The notes beneath the pieces are model-generated. The model was not told the origin of the DNA. It made no database searches and saw nothing but the letters and a program-made list of their open reading frames with translations. The position numbers were made by a program, and so were the translations under genes. This document shows, in pieces, positions 1 to 5,881 of a DNA stretch of 5,918 bases. This DNA is from an uncultured Bacilli bacterium. GTDB lineage: Bacteria > Bacillota_I > Bacilli_A > RF39 > UBA660. The stretch's first letter is position 1. Each line of letters starts with the position of its first letter. Location of the stretch: the NCBI GenBank assembly GCA_944351315.1, contig CALVPL010000085.1, forward strand, positions 1 to 5,918, in the 5' to 3' direction.

Positions 1-744
1 AATCCTTATCAACCAAGAAAAACATTTAATGAAAAAACTTTACAAGAATTGGCTGACTCTATTAAAGAACATGGAATTATCGAGCCAATTATTGTTAAAA
101 AAACAATCAAAGGATATGAATTAGTTGCTGGTGAAAGGAGAACAAAAGCCGCAAAATTAGCTGGGTTAGAAACGATTCCAGCCGTAGTTAAAGATTTTAA
201 TGATCAAGAAATGATGGAAATAGCTTTACTAGAAAATATTCAACGTGAAGATTTAAATCCTATTGATGAAGCTTCAGCATATCAAAAAATCATTGAACTC
301 GGAAATATGACTCAAGAAGAATTTGCCCAAAAATTCGGCAAAAGTCGTAGCCATGTAACAAATATGCTCGGCTTGTTAACTTTACCAACATCTGTAAAAG
401 AGTTAGTAGAAAATCATGAAATAAGTATGGGCCATGCTCGAGCTTTAAGTAAAATAGAAGATGCAGAAAAAATTAAAGAACTAGCATCAAAAGTAGTAAA
501 AAATTCTATGAGTGTTCGCGAATTAGAGCAAGAAATTCAAGCTTCTGATTTACCAAAAAAACAACATCAAGAAAGAATAAGAGAAACAAAGTCAATTCGT
601 AACACAATTTATGAACGTTTAATGAGAGAAAAAGTGGGAACTAAAGTTAAAATTAATAAGAAAAAAATAGAAATACCTTATGATTCTGAAAAAGACTTAG
701 AGAGGATACTAGATATATTAGGCATTAGAATAGAAGGTGTATAA
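1..744 (+). CDS. parB: ParB/Spo0J chromosome-partitioning protein, 5'-truncated by window edge
   Basis: ParB binds parS sites near the origin, spreads as a CTP-dependent clamp and works with the ATPase ParA/Soj to segregate chromosomes. The frame is open from base 1, so the true start lies upstream; 247 residues are visible, and compared with usual lengths roughly 30-45 N-terminal residues are missing. Counting from the first visible codon, the N-terminal ParB/Srx domain starts with NPYQPRK (1-7). It carries the nucleotide-binding box GERRTKA (44-50) and ENIQRE (78-83). A helix-turn-helix DNA-binding segment lies at about 103-128 (TQEEFAQKFGKSRSHVTNML), and a basic C-terminal dimerisation region at about 195-247. 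The TTG at 49 is an internal codon, because ParB homology continues upstream of it. The stop overlaps the next start by one base (TAATG), suggesting translational coupling. Spo0J rather than Noc is favoured by the following MscS-DUF951-ychF genes, but paralogues cannot be excluded. Confidence 0.95.
   Translation, partial: NPYQPRKTFNEKTLQELADSIKEHGIIEPIIVKKTIKGYELVAGERRTKAAKLAGLETIPAVVKDFNDQEMMEIALLENIQREDLNPIDEASAYQKIIELGNMTQEEFAQKFGKSRSHVTNMLGLLTLPTSVKELVENHEISMGHARALSKIEDAEKIKELASKVVKNSMSVRELEQEIQASDLPKKQHQERIRETKSIRNTIYERLMREKVGTKVKINKKKIEIPYDSEKDLERILDILGIRIEGV
733..739 (+). promoter_or_regulatory. Ribosome binding site for the MscS gene, inside parB
   Basis: GAAGGTG lies 4 bases before the ATG at 744, within the last codons of parB. 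It supports this start and reinitiation or coupled translation at the TAATG junction. The spacer is rather short. Confidence 0.6.
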
Positions 745-1556
745 TGGAAAATTTTAAAAATTTCATATTTCAAGAAAGAATTATTGCCCCTATCATAATT
801 ATTATCGTAGCTTTAATTCTTGTGAAAATAATTAAATTAATAGTTAGAAAGTTATTTATTAGTCGTATGAAAAATGATTTCAGCGGCAAGAAAAAAACAA
901 CCATTATTGAATTAATTACTAATGTATTAAAATTTTTTGTATACGCCATTGCAATCATGATGATTTTAGAAGTTTATGGAGTAGATACTAAGGGAATTCT
1001 TGCATCCTTAGGAATCGCCGGTGTTGTTCTTGGTCTTGCATTACAAGATACAGTTCAAGATTTGATGAGTGGAATAAGCATTATTTTAGATAATTACTAT
1101 GTAATTGGAGATACAATTCGTATTGACAATTTTACTGGAGAAGTAATTGAACTTTCTTTAAAAAGTACTAAAGTAAAAGGAGCTAATGGGGAAATATATA
1201 TATTTGCCAATCATTTAGTGGATTCAGTTGTAAATTTATCTCAAGCTCGTGCTGGTATAAAAATTGAAGTTCCTACAGCTTATGAAGAACCAAGTGAAAA
1301 AATTGAAACAATTTTAAAAAATATTGTGGAAGAAGCAAAAAAAATTCCAGGAGTGTATAAAGATAGTGAATATCTTGGTTTAGAAATGTTAGATGTTTCA
1401 GCTGTGAATTATTCTTTGATGATATATTGTAAATCTGCGGATCAATATAAAATTAAAAGAATGGTATTAAAAATGATAAAAGAAATTTATGATCGGGAAA
1501 ATATCAAAATTCCATATAATCAAATTGAGGTGCATAATGGAAAAGAAATTGTATAA
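744..1556 (+). CDS. Small-conductance mechanosensitive channel, MscS family
   Basis: This is a membrane channel that opens under bilayer tension to release solutes during osmotic downshock. It is 270 residues, close to compact MscS proteins. Hydrophobic segments lie at about 13-36 (TM1), 53-78 (TM2) and 84-115 (TM3). The pore helix has the family Gly/Ala pattern at residues 86-101 (LASLGIAGVVLGLALQ). The beta domain follows, with the family-like stretch GDTIRIDNFTGEVIE (122-136), then a mixed alpha/beta C-terminal domain to 270. An ungapped comparison from memory with E. coli MscS sets Q101 at Q112. The gate leucines 105 and 109 then become V94 and L98, Ala106 becomes V95 and the kink Gly113 becomes D102. 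The usual IPN before the end of the beta domain reads FAN here (154-156). The start overlaps parB by one base, and the end overlaps the next gene by 20 bases. MscS next to parB is a recurrent arrangement in Bacillota. Confidence 0.93.
   Translation: MENFKNFIFQERIIAPIIIIIVALILVKIIKLIVRKLFISRMKNDFSGKKKTTIIELITNVLKFFVYAIAIMMILEVYGVDTKGILASLGIAGVVLGLALQDTVQDLMSGISIILDNYYVIGDTIRIDNFTGEVIELSLKSTKVKGANGEIYIFANHLVDSVVNLSQARAGIKIEVPTAYEEPSEKIETILKNIVEEAKKIPGVYKDSEYLGLEMLDVSAVNYSLMIYCKSADQYKIKRMVLKMIKEIYDRENIKIPYNQIEVHNGKEIV
1525..1532 (+). promoter_or_regulatory. Ribosome binding site for DUF951 gene, inside mscS
   Basis: TTGAGGTG ends 4 bases before the ATG at 1537. It fixes the start of the DUF951 gene there rather than at the upstream in-frame ATG at 1489, which has no such site and would add 16 residues outside the family domain. 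Confidence 0.7.
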
Positions 1557-1734
1557 ACTAAATGATCATGTAGTAATGAAAAAACCTCATGCTTGTCAAA
1601 CAAACGAGTGGATTATTACCAGAATGGGAGTAGACATAAAATTAAAATGTGTGAATTGTAAGCATGAAATCATGATGGATCGTTTAGAATTTGAAAAAAA
1701 ATTAAAAAAAGTTATAGGTGAGAACCATGAATAA
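1537..1734 (+). CDS. DUF951 family small protein, putative zinc ribbon
   Basis: This conserved Bacillota protein has no established function. It is 65 residues, the usual size of the family, and matches the family core KKPHxCxxNEW (15-25) followed by a Gly-Val-Asp turn and KCxxC (37-41). Cys20, Cys38 and Cys41, with His18 and His43 flanking (HxC and CxxCxH), look like metal ligands. A zinc-ribbon-like fold is my inference; the C-terminus is a charged lysine-rich helix. The ATG at 1537 is chosen because it follows a good ribosome binding site and gives the family's normal N-terminus. The gene overlaps the end of the MscS gene by 20 bases and the start of the transporter by 8, so its translation is probably coupled to both. 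In many Bacillota a gene of this family sits directly before ychF; here a transporter intervenes. Confidence 0.9.
   Translation: MEKKLYKLNDHVVMKKPHACQTNEWIITRMGVDIKLKCVNCKHEIMMDRLEFEKKLKKVIGENHE
1716..1722 (+). promoter_or_regulatory. Ribosome binding site deciding the transporter start at 1727
   Basis: AGGTGAG lies just before the ATG at 1727. An in-frame GTG at 1718 would give three more residues, but it lies inside this site and has only A/T-rich sequence upstream, so 1727 is preferred. Confidence 0.65.
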
Positions 1735-3262
1735 CATAAAAGACAAAATGACGTTACATCCTGTTATGACGTTTTTAATTTTAACAGGTGTCATCATTAT
1801 TTTAAGTGGAGTTTTAAATCTTTTAGAACTTCAACAAGTAGTATATTCAATTAATCCAACGACTCTAGAATATTCAACAGATATAGCTAGTGTTGTAAAT
1901 GTTTTTAGTTTTACAGGCTTAAAATACATTTTTAGTTCTACAGTATCAAATTTTGTGAATTTTGCTCCATTAAGTAGTTTAATTATTATACTAATTGGTT
2001 TTGGAGTAATGGAGAAAAGTGGCTTTTTAAAAACTGCAGTAACCTTTTTAACTAAAAAAATGAAAAAAAATACAGTAACCTTTATCTTAGTTTTTTTTAG
2101 TGTAATAGCTAGTTTAATGGGAGATCTATCCTATATAGTAATGCTACCTTTAAGTGCGGCAATTTTCAAATATGGTAAACGAAATCCATGTATAGGTTTG
2201 ATTGCTGCTTTTGCCGGCTTAACTTGTGGTGAAGGTGTATCTTTTATTTTTACAAGCGTAGATAGTTCTTTACTTTCAACATCACTTTTATCAGCTAGAG
2301 TAATAGACATAGGCTATCGAATGGCCTCAATAAGCGGTATTTTTATTATGGGAGTTGCGGTCATACTTTTATCCTTAATAATTACATGGATTACAGAAAA
2401 TGTGATCGCCAAAAAATTCAGTAATACAATTGATAAAGAAGAAGAAATGGAAGATAAAATTTTAACAAGAAAAGAATTAAGAGGATTATTATTTGCTGTT
2501 TTTGCAGCTTCAATCTATTTTTTAATTATTTTATACAATATTATTCCAGGACTTCCTTTTTCAGGAAATTTATTAGACAACAGTCAAATTTTGTATATTG
2601 ATAAACTTTTTAGTTACAATTCATTTTTTTCAAATGGTTTCGTCTTTGTAGTTACAATTTTTTTCTTAATTTTAGGTTTATTCTATGGTTTAGGAGCTAG
2701 AAGCATTAAAAATAATAAGGATTTCGTAGATGCCTTAGGTTATTCATTAGACGGGATTGGTAAGACATTAGTTTTAATTTTGGCTGCATCTTTATTTGTA
2801 AGTGTTTTTAAATATTCAAATATTGGTACAGTTTTTGTAGCATATTTAGCAAGTATTTTTCGTTTAGTGAATTTTGAAGGATTACCTTTAATTATTCTTT
2901 TATTCATTGTTTCAGCCTTAGCAACATTACTTCTTCCAACATCTATCACTAAATGGAGTATTATTGCACCGATTGCAATTCCAGTATTTATGAATGCAGG
3001 TATTACTCCTGAATTTGCTCAAATTATTTTTAGATTTGGAGAAAGTGTAACTATGGGTCTAACACCTATATTAGCATATTTTGTAATTTACTTAGCCTTT
3101 TTAAATAAAAACAACCAAGAAGAAAAACCTATTAGTTTGTTCCAAGCAATTAAATATCAAATCCCATATGCTTGTTCAGCAGCAATTGTTTTCTTGATTT
3201 TAATTGTCCTTTGGTATATTATAGGATTACCATTAGGTATTAACGGATCAACTGTTTTATAA
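1727..3262 (+). CDS. AbgT-family transporter (p-aminobenzoyl-glutamate / MtrF-like)
   Basis: This is an integral membrane transporter of 511 residues, the normal AbgT length. Characterised relatives import p-aminobenzoyl-glutamate (E. coli AbgT) or export sulfonamide-type antimetabolites (MtrF, YdaH); the substrate here is unknown. Family signatures are the segment about 131-195 (MGDLSYIVMLPLSAAIF, then AAFAGLTCGEG and the conserved Asp179 in TSVDSSLL) and the second half of the substrate core at 404-452 (PTSITKWSIIAPIAIPVF; GITPEFAQIIFRFGESVT; TPILAYF). About nine to eleven hydrophobic spans are seen, with an acidic loop at 233-250 between the two halves. Counted against MtrF from memory, W410, P428, R436 and P447 match W420, P438, R446 and P457, but Ser417 appears as I407 and Asp449 as E439. 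The gene overlaps DUF951 by 8 bases and ends 13 bases before ychF. Its base composition resembles its neighbours. The family call is firm; direction and substrate are not. Confidence 0.88.
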   Translation: MNNIKDKMTLHPVMTFLILTGVIIILSGVLNLLELQQVVYSINPTTLEYSTDIASVVNVFSFTGLKYIFSSTVSNFVNFAPLSSLIIILIGFGVMEKSGFLKTAVTFLTKKMKKNTVTFILVFFSVIASLMGDLSYIVMLPLSAAIFKYGKRNPCIGLIAAFAGLTCGEGVSFIFTSVDSSLLSTSLLSARVIDIGYRMASISGIFIMGVAVILLSLIITWITENVIAKKFSNTIDKEEEMEDKILTRKELRGLLFAVFAASIYFLIILYNIIPGLPFSGNLLDNSQILYIDKLFSYNSFFSNGFVFVVTIFFLILGLFYGLGARSIKNNKDFVDALGYSLDGIGKTLVLILAASLFVSVFKYSNIGTVFVAYLASIFRLVNFEGLPLIILLFIVSALATLLLPTSITKWSIIAPIAIPVFMNAGITPEFAQIIFRFGESVTMGLTPILAYFVIYLAFLNKNNQEEKPISLFQAIKYQIPYACSAAIVFLILIVLWYIIGLPLGINGSTVL

Positions 3263-3269
3263 AGGAGGA
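3261..3269 (+). promoter_or_regulatory. Strong ribosome binding site for ychF
   Basis: AAAGGAGGA begins within the transporter stop codon and its GGAGG ends 7 bases before the ychF ATG. It is the strongest Shine-Dalgarno match in the operon, so ychF may be translated more actively than the overlapping genes upstream. Confidence 0.8.
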
Positions 3270-3275
3270 TTTAAA

Positions 3276-4376
3276 ATGGCTTTAAAAGCAGGAATAGTTG
3301 GTTTACCAAATGTGGGTAAGTCAACTCTTTTTAATGCAATTACAAAAAAACATATTTTAGCAGCAAATTATCCATTTGCAACTATTGACCCGAATGTCGG
3401 GGTGGTAACTGTACCAGATTCACGTTTAACATTTTTAGAAAATTTATATTTACCAAAAAGTACAATTCCAACATCTTTTGAATTTACTGACATTGCTGGT
3501 TTAGTAGAAGGAGCCAGTAAAGGTGAAGGATTGGGAAATAAATTTTTATCACATATAAGGGAAGTAGATGCTATTGTAGAAGTAGTAAGATGTTTTATTG
3601 ATGAAAATATCATTCATGTTTCAGGAAAGGTAGATCCTCTTAAGGACATTGAAATTATTAATGTTGAATTAATTTTATCAGATCTAGAAATCATTGAAAA
3701 TAGGTTATCGAAGATCGAAAAAAAAGCTCAAACAACAAAAGAAAAAGAAACGATTGCCGAATTTGAAACATTAAAAAAATGTCAAAAAGCATTACTAGAC
3801 AATATTCCTTTAAGAAGATTAGAACTAGATGAAGAAGAAAAATTAATTATCAAAAATTTTAATTTTATTACAGCAAAACCTATAATTTATGTGGCAAATG
3901 TAAATGAAGAAGATGCTGTCGTAGGAAAAAACGAATTTACTTCACAAGTAGAAGAATATGCGGCTAAAGAAAAAGCTTCAGTTATTGTAATGTGTGCTAA
4001 ATTAGAAAGTGAATTAGCGGAATTAGAAGAAAGTGATAAACAAGCATTTTTAAAAGAATTAGGAATTTCTTATAGTGGATTAGATAAACTAATTTTTGCA
4101 ACTTACGATTTATTAGGACTCCAAACATTCTTTACTGTTGGAAAAGATGAGTGTCGAGCATGGACTTTTAAAAAAGGAACAACAGCCAAAAAAGCTGCCG
4201 GATTAATTCACAGCGATATTGAACGAGGATTCATCAAAGCGGAAATTATGAAGTACAATGATCTAGAAGAATTAAAAGATGAGAAAAAAGTTCAAGAAGC
4301 AGGAAAATTAAATTTAGAAGGAAAAGATTATATCATGCAAGATGGAGATATAGTTTATTTTAGATTTAATGTTTAG
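3276..4376 (+). CDS. ychF: Redox/translation-associated ATPase YchF (Obg-related, OLA1 homologue)
   Basis: YchF is a cytoplasmic P-loop NTPase of the Obg family. It binds ribosomes, prefers ATP over GTP and affects stress responses. The protein is 366 residues, the usual length. Visible are the G1 loop GLPNVGKS (9-16), NYPFATIDPNVG (31-42) covering the G2 region, the G3 motif DIAG (72-75) with GEGLGNKFL just after (83-91), and a coiled-coil-like charged insert at about 135-175. The altered G4 motif NVNE (208-211) replaces NKxD and is the basis of relaxed guanine specificity. The C-terminal TGS domain runs from about 283 and ends in GKDYIMQDGDIVYFRFNV (349-366). Family members usually have His where Tyr361 stands, a minor change. 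The start is fixed by a strong AAAGGAGGA site. The gene lies 13 bases after the transporter and 9 bases before the next gene, inside the same operon. Confidence 0.97.
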   Translation: MALKAGIVGLPNVGKSTLFNAITKKHILAANYPFATIDPNVGVVTVPDSRLTFLENLYLPKSTIPTSFEFTDIAGLVEGASKGEGLGNKFLSHIREVDAIVEVVRCFIDENIIHVSGKVDPLKDIEIINVELILSDLEIIENRLSKIEKKAQTTKEKETIAEFETLKKCQKALLDNIPLRRLELDEEEKLIIKNFNFITAKPIIYVANVNEEDAVVGKNEFTSQVEEYAAKEKASVIVMCAKLESELAELEESDKQAFLKELGISYSGLDKLIFATYDLLGLQTFFTVGKDECRAWTFKKGTTAKKAAGLIHSDIERGFIKAEIMKYNDLEELKDEKKVQEAGKLNLEGKDYIMQDGDIVYFRFNV

Positions 4377-4385
4377 GAGAAAAAA

Positions 4386-4616
4386 ATGGAAGATGTTAAA
4401 ATAAAAGGAATTTATAAACATTATAAAGGAGATTATTACATCGTAGAAGATATAGCTTTAGATTGTGAGACCCAAGAAAAAGTGGTCATTTATCGGGCTT
4501 TATATGGCGAGAACACTTTATGGGTAAGATCTTTAAAAGATTTTACCAAAGAAGTAAATAAAGAAAATCAAAAATATCGTTTTGAATTACAAAATATCGA
4601 ATCAAAAAGAAAATAA
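4386..4616 (+). CDS. DUF1653 domain protein
   Basis: This is a small conserved protein of unknown function, 76 residues. It shows the DUF1653 core: GIYKHYKGDYYIVEDIA (8-24) followed by E-x-VVIYRALYGENTLWVRSLKDF (about 31-53). Outside this core the C-terminus (54-76) is charged and has the Arg-Phe-Glu typical near the end of family members (65-67). No membrane span, signal peptide or catalytic motif is visible; the domain is predicted to be a compact beta-rich fold, which is inference. The ATG follows an AGGAGA ribosome binding site that overlaps the ychF stop codon, with a 9-base gap between genes, so it is very probably cotranscribed with ychF. It is the last gene of the operon, because a strong hairpin terminator begins at its stop codon. 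Confidence 0.9.
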   Translation: MEDVKIKGIYKHYKGDYYIVEDIALDCETQEKVVIYRALYGENTLWVRSLKDFTKEVNKENQKYRFELQNIESKRK

Positions 4617-4650
4617 CCTTTCCAAAAAATCGGAAAGGTTTTCTTTTTCT
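4615..4650 (+). terminator. Intrinsic terminator of the parB-ychF operon, probably bidirectional
   Basis: A perfect 9-base-pair stem pairs AACCTTTCC (4615-4623) with GGAAAGGTT (4632-4640) around an 8-base loop, followed by TTCTTTTTCT. The stem overlaps the DUF1653 stop codon. Read on the minus strand, the same stem is followed by ATTTTCTTTTTGATT, so it can also end the converging ASCH gene, whose stop is only 9 bases from the T tract. Confidence 0.9.
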
Positions 4651-4658
4651 AAAAAATC

Positions 4659-5051
4659 TTATTCTATATAATAATTCCAAATACCCAAAGCACCTTTAGC
4701 TTGAATCGGTTTTTCTAAATGTTCAATATCATCTAAAATCCAAGCATATCTTCCAACTTCATATTGTCCACATAGATACTCTCTAGGATGATTCTTTTTC
4801 ATATCTTCTATATATTCTTCAGTCATATAAATACAATCAACTAATTTACATTTACATAGAATATATCCATACTGAAAATCTGTAGAAGAAAGTAAAGAAA
4901 GAAGATTTCTCTCATCATGAACCACTTTACTTTTACTCGCATGAATATAAAGCTCGCCACGATAATTTGTTTTCCAACTTCGAGTTTCTATGAATTTCTT
5001 TTTTTCTTTAATTAGACTTGCAAAAGGTTCTTTAATGCTTAAAACTTTCAT
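4659..5051 (-). CDS. ASCH domain protein (PUA-like, putative RNA-binding)
   Basis: The protein is 130 residues and is nearly all one ASCH domain. This PUA/EVE-related beta-barrel fold is proposed to bind RNA or modified nucleosides; the specific role here is unknown. The start MKVLSIKEPFASLIK (1-15) is followed by the family signature KFIETRSW (19-26, K-x-x-E-x-R), then TNYRGELYIHASK (28-40). Later come the GRYAWILDDIE strand (100-110) and PIQAKGALGIWNY (115-127), all characteristic of the branch with E-T-R-S-W. The ATG at 5051 is preceded by CAGGTGA on the minus strand. The open frame extends 25 codons further upstream, but that stretch has only a TTG start and encodes Phe/Leu-rich residues from T-rich leader DNA, so it is excluded. 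The gene converges on DUF1653 and diverges from the BI-1 gene. It may be monocistronic. Some ASCH proteins are amidohydrolases acting on acetylcytidine (YqfB); that activity is not shown here. Confidence 0.9.
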   Translation of the reverse strand: MKVLSIKEPFASLIKEKKKFIETRSWKTNYRGELYIHASKSKVVHDERNLLSLLSSTDFQYGYILCKCKLVDCIYMTEEYIEDMKKNHPREYLCGQYEVGRYAWILDDIEHLEKPIQAKGALGIWNYYIE

Positions 5052-5055
5052 TCTA

Positions 5056-5062
5056 TCACCTG
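5056..5062 (-). promoter_or_regulatory. Ribosome binding site deciding the ASCH start
   Basis: On the minus strand CAGGTGA lies 4 bases before the ATG at 5051. It supports the 130-residue protein over the longer open frame reaching to 5126. Confidence 0.7.
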
Positions 5063-5071
5063 ATTGAAGTA

Positions 5072-5101
5072 TATAAAATAAAAAAAGAAAAAACAAGTCA
5101 A
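5072..5101 (-). promoter_or_regulatory. Candidate promoter for the ASCH gene
   Basis: On the minus strand TTGACT (5101-5096) resembles a -35 box. After 18 bases comes TTTATA (5077-5072), a moderate -10; a better-looking TATACT (5073-5068) is 22 bases away and almost touches the ribosome binding site. The T-rich sequence makes false matches likely, so this is tentative. Confidence 0.35.
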
Positions 5102-5149
5102 AAAATTCTACATGTAAAATTAACAATATAAAACTAGAAAATAAGTAAA

Positions 5150-5178
5150 TTTACAAAGAAAAAGGAATATGGTATACT
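5150..5178 (+). promoter_or_regulatory. Sigma-A-type promoter with extended -10 for the BI-1 gene
   Basis: TTTACA (5150-5155), a 17-base spacer and TATACT (5173-5178) closely match the housekeeping consensus. TGG immediately before the -10 gives the extended TGn element. Transcription should begin near 5185, leaving a leader of about 20 bases that contains the ribosome binding site. Confidence 0.85.
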
Positions 5179-5190
5179 ATGAATTAGGAA

Positions 5191-5197
5191 AGGGAGG
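5191..5197 (+). promoter_or_regulatory. Ribosome binding site supporting the TTG start of the BI-1 gene
   Basis: AGGGAGG ends 8 bases before the TTG at 5206. The first ATG (5221) would be 23 bases away, too far, so the TTG start is favoured. Confidence 0.8.
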
Positions 5198-5205
5198 AAA
5201 AAAAA

Positions 5206-5856
5206 TTGAATAATCCAACAATGTCCAAAATATTTGGCTGGATGTTTATAGGACTTTTGGTAACATTTTTAACAGGATACGGTATATCACTGAATCCCAA
5301 TATGTTATTAAATGTCATGAGTACAACCGGTTTAGTACTAATTGTTATTGCCGAATTTGCTTTAGTAATATTTTTATCAGCAAGAATCACAAAAATGAAA
5401 CCAATTACAGCTAAAATAAGCTTCCTATTGTATTCGTTTGTAAGTGGTTTGACGTTTTCAAGTATATTTGTTGTTTATAACATGAGCTCAATTATGATTG
5501 TATTTTTAATTACAGCAGTCATTTTTGCTTTGTTTGCTATATTAGGAGCAACCACAAAAATAGATTTAACAAAAGTAGGAACATATTTATTCATGGGTTT
5601 AATTGCCTCTATATTAGTTTCAATTGTAAATATCTTTTTAAATAGTTCTTCACTTGATTTTATGTTATCTATTATATTTGTTTTAATATTCATTGGGTTA
5701 ACAGCCTACGATGTGCAACGACTTGGACGTATAAGTCAATTATCTTTAATTGATGAAGATAACTTAGCTATTTATGGTGCATTAGAATTGTATTTGGATT
5801 ACGTTAATTTATTCTTACACTTGTTAAGCATATTAGGTAGTAGCCGAGATAATTAA
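5206..5856 (+). CDS. Bax inhibitor-1 / YetJ-like membrane protein (TMBIM family)
   Basis: This is a 216-residue integral membrane protein of the BI-1/YccA family, almost the length of B. subtilis YetJ, a pH-sensitive calcium leak channel. Seven hydrophobic spans are seen at roughly 8-28, 37-59, 69-91, 95-116, 123-146, 150-168 and 187-209. Landmark residues are present: Glu50 and Arg60 in and after TM2, Asp169 in the motif GLTAYDVQRLGRI (164-176), and Asp198 in ALELYLDYVNLFLHLL (192-207). The last two correspond to the aspartate dyad of YetJ (Asp171/Asp195), which forms the pH sensor together with the Arg latch. Calcium leak activity is therefore a reasonable but untested inference. The start is TTG at 5206, supported by AGGGAGG 8 bases upstream. 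The gene has its own promoter and terminator and appears to be a single-gene transcript, divergent from the ASCH gene. Confidence 0.93.
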   Translation: MNNPTMSKIFGWMFIGLLVTFLTGYGISLNPNMLLNVMSTTGLVLIVIAEFALVIFLSARITKMKPITAKISFLLYSFVSGLTFSSIFVVYNMSSIMIVFLITAVIFALFAILGATTKIDLTKVGTYLFMGLIASILVSIVNIFLNSSSLDFMLSIIFVLIFIGLTAYDVQRLGRISQLSLIDEDNLAIYGALELYLDYVNLFLHLLSILGSSRDN

Positions 5857-5881
5857 GAAGGAATATCGCCTTCTTTTTATT
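5855..5881 (+). terminator. Intrinsic terminator after the BI-1 gene
   Basis: AAGAAGG (5855-5861) pairs with CCTTCTT (5869-5875) around a 7-base loop, followed by a short run of T (TTTTAT). It begins in the stop codon of the gene. The stem is short, with three G-C pairs, but position and T run fit a terminator. The minus-strand side lacks a clear T tract. Confidence 0.75.

Noticed and set aside
49..51. TTG at 49 as the start of parB
   Set aside because: The frame is open to base 1 and the upstream codons encode the conserved ParB stretch NPYQPRK, so the gene starts outside the window.
1489..1536. Upstream in-frame start for the DUF951 gene
   Set aside because: No ribosome binding site there, the added residues lie inside the mscS coding frame region, and they fall outside the family domain.
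2908..2923. Possible parS site (TGTTTCA half-site, also at 3618-3624)
   Set aside because: Only the left half of the palindrome matches; the right half does not fit the consensus. No convincing parS site was seen by eye.
2740..2949. Minus-strand open frame inside the transporter gene, and similar ones at 770-958, 3368-3613, 5184-5390 and 5475-5693
   Set aside because: They are antisense to well-supported genes, show no family signatures and have low-complexity translations typical of shadow frames.
4659..5126. Longer ASCH protein with a Phe/Leu-rich N-terminus that resembles a membrane anchor or signal peptide
   Set aside because: The extra 25 codons begin at TTG without a ribosome binding site and translate T-rich leader DNA. 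The first ATG has a proper site and begins exactly at the domain start.
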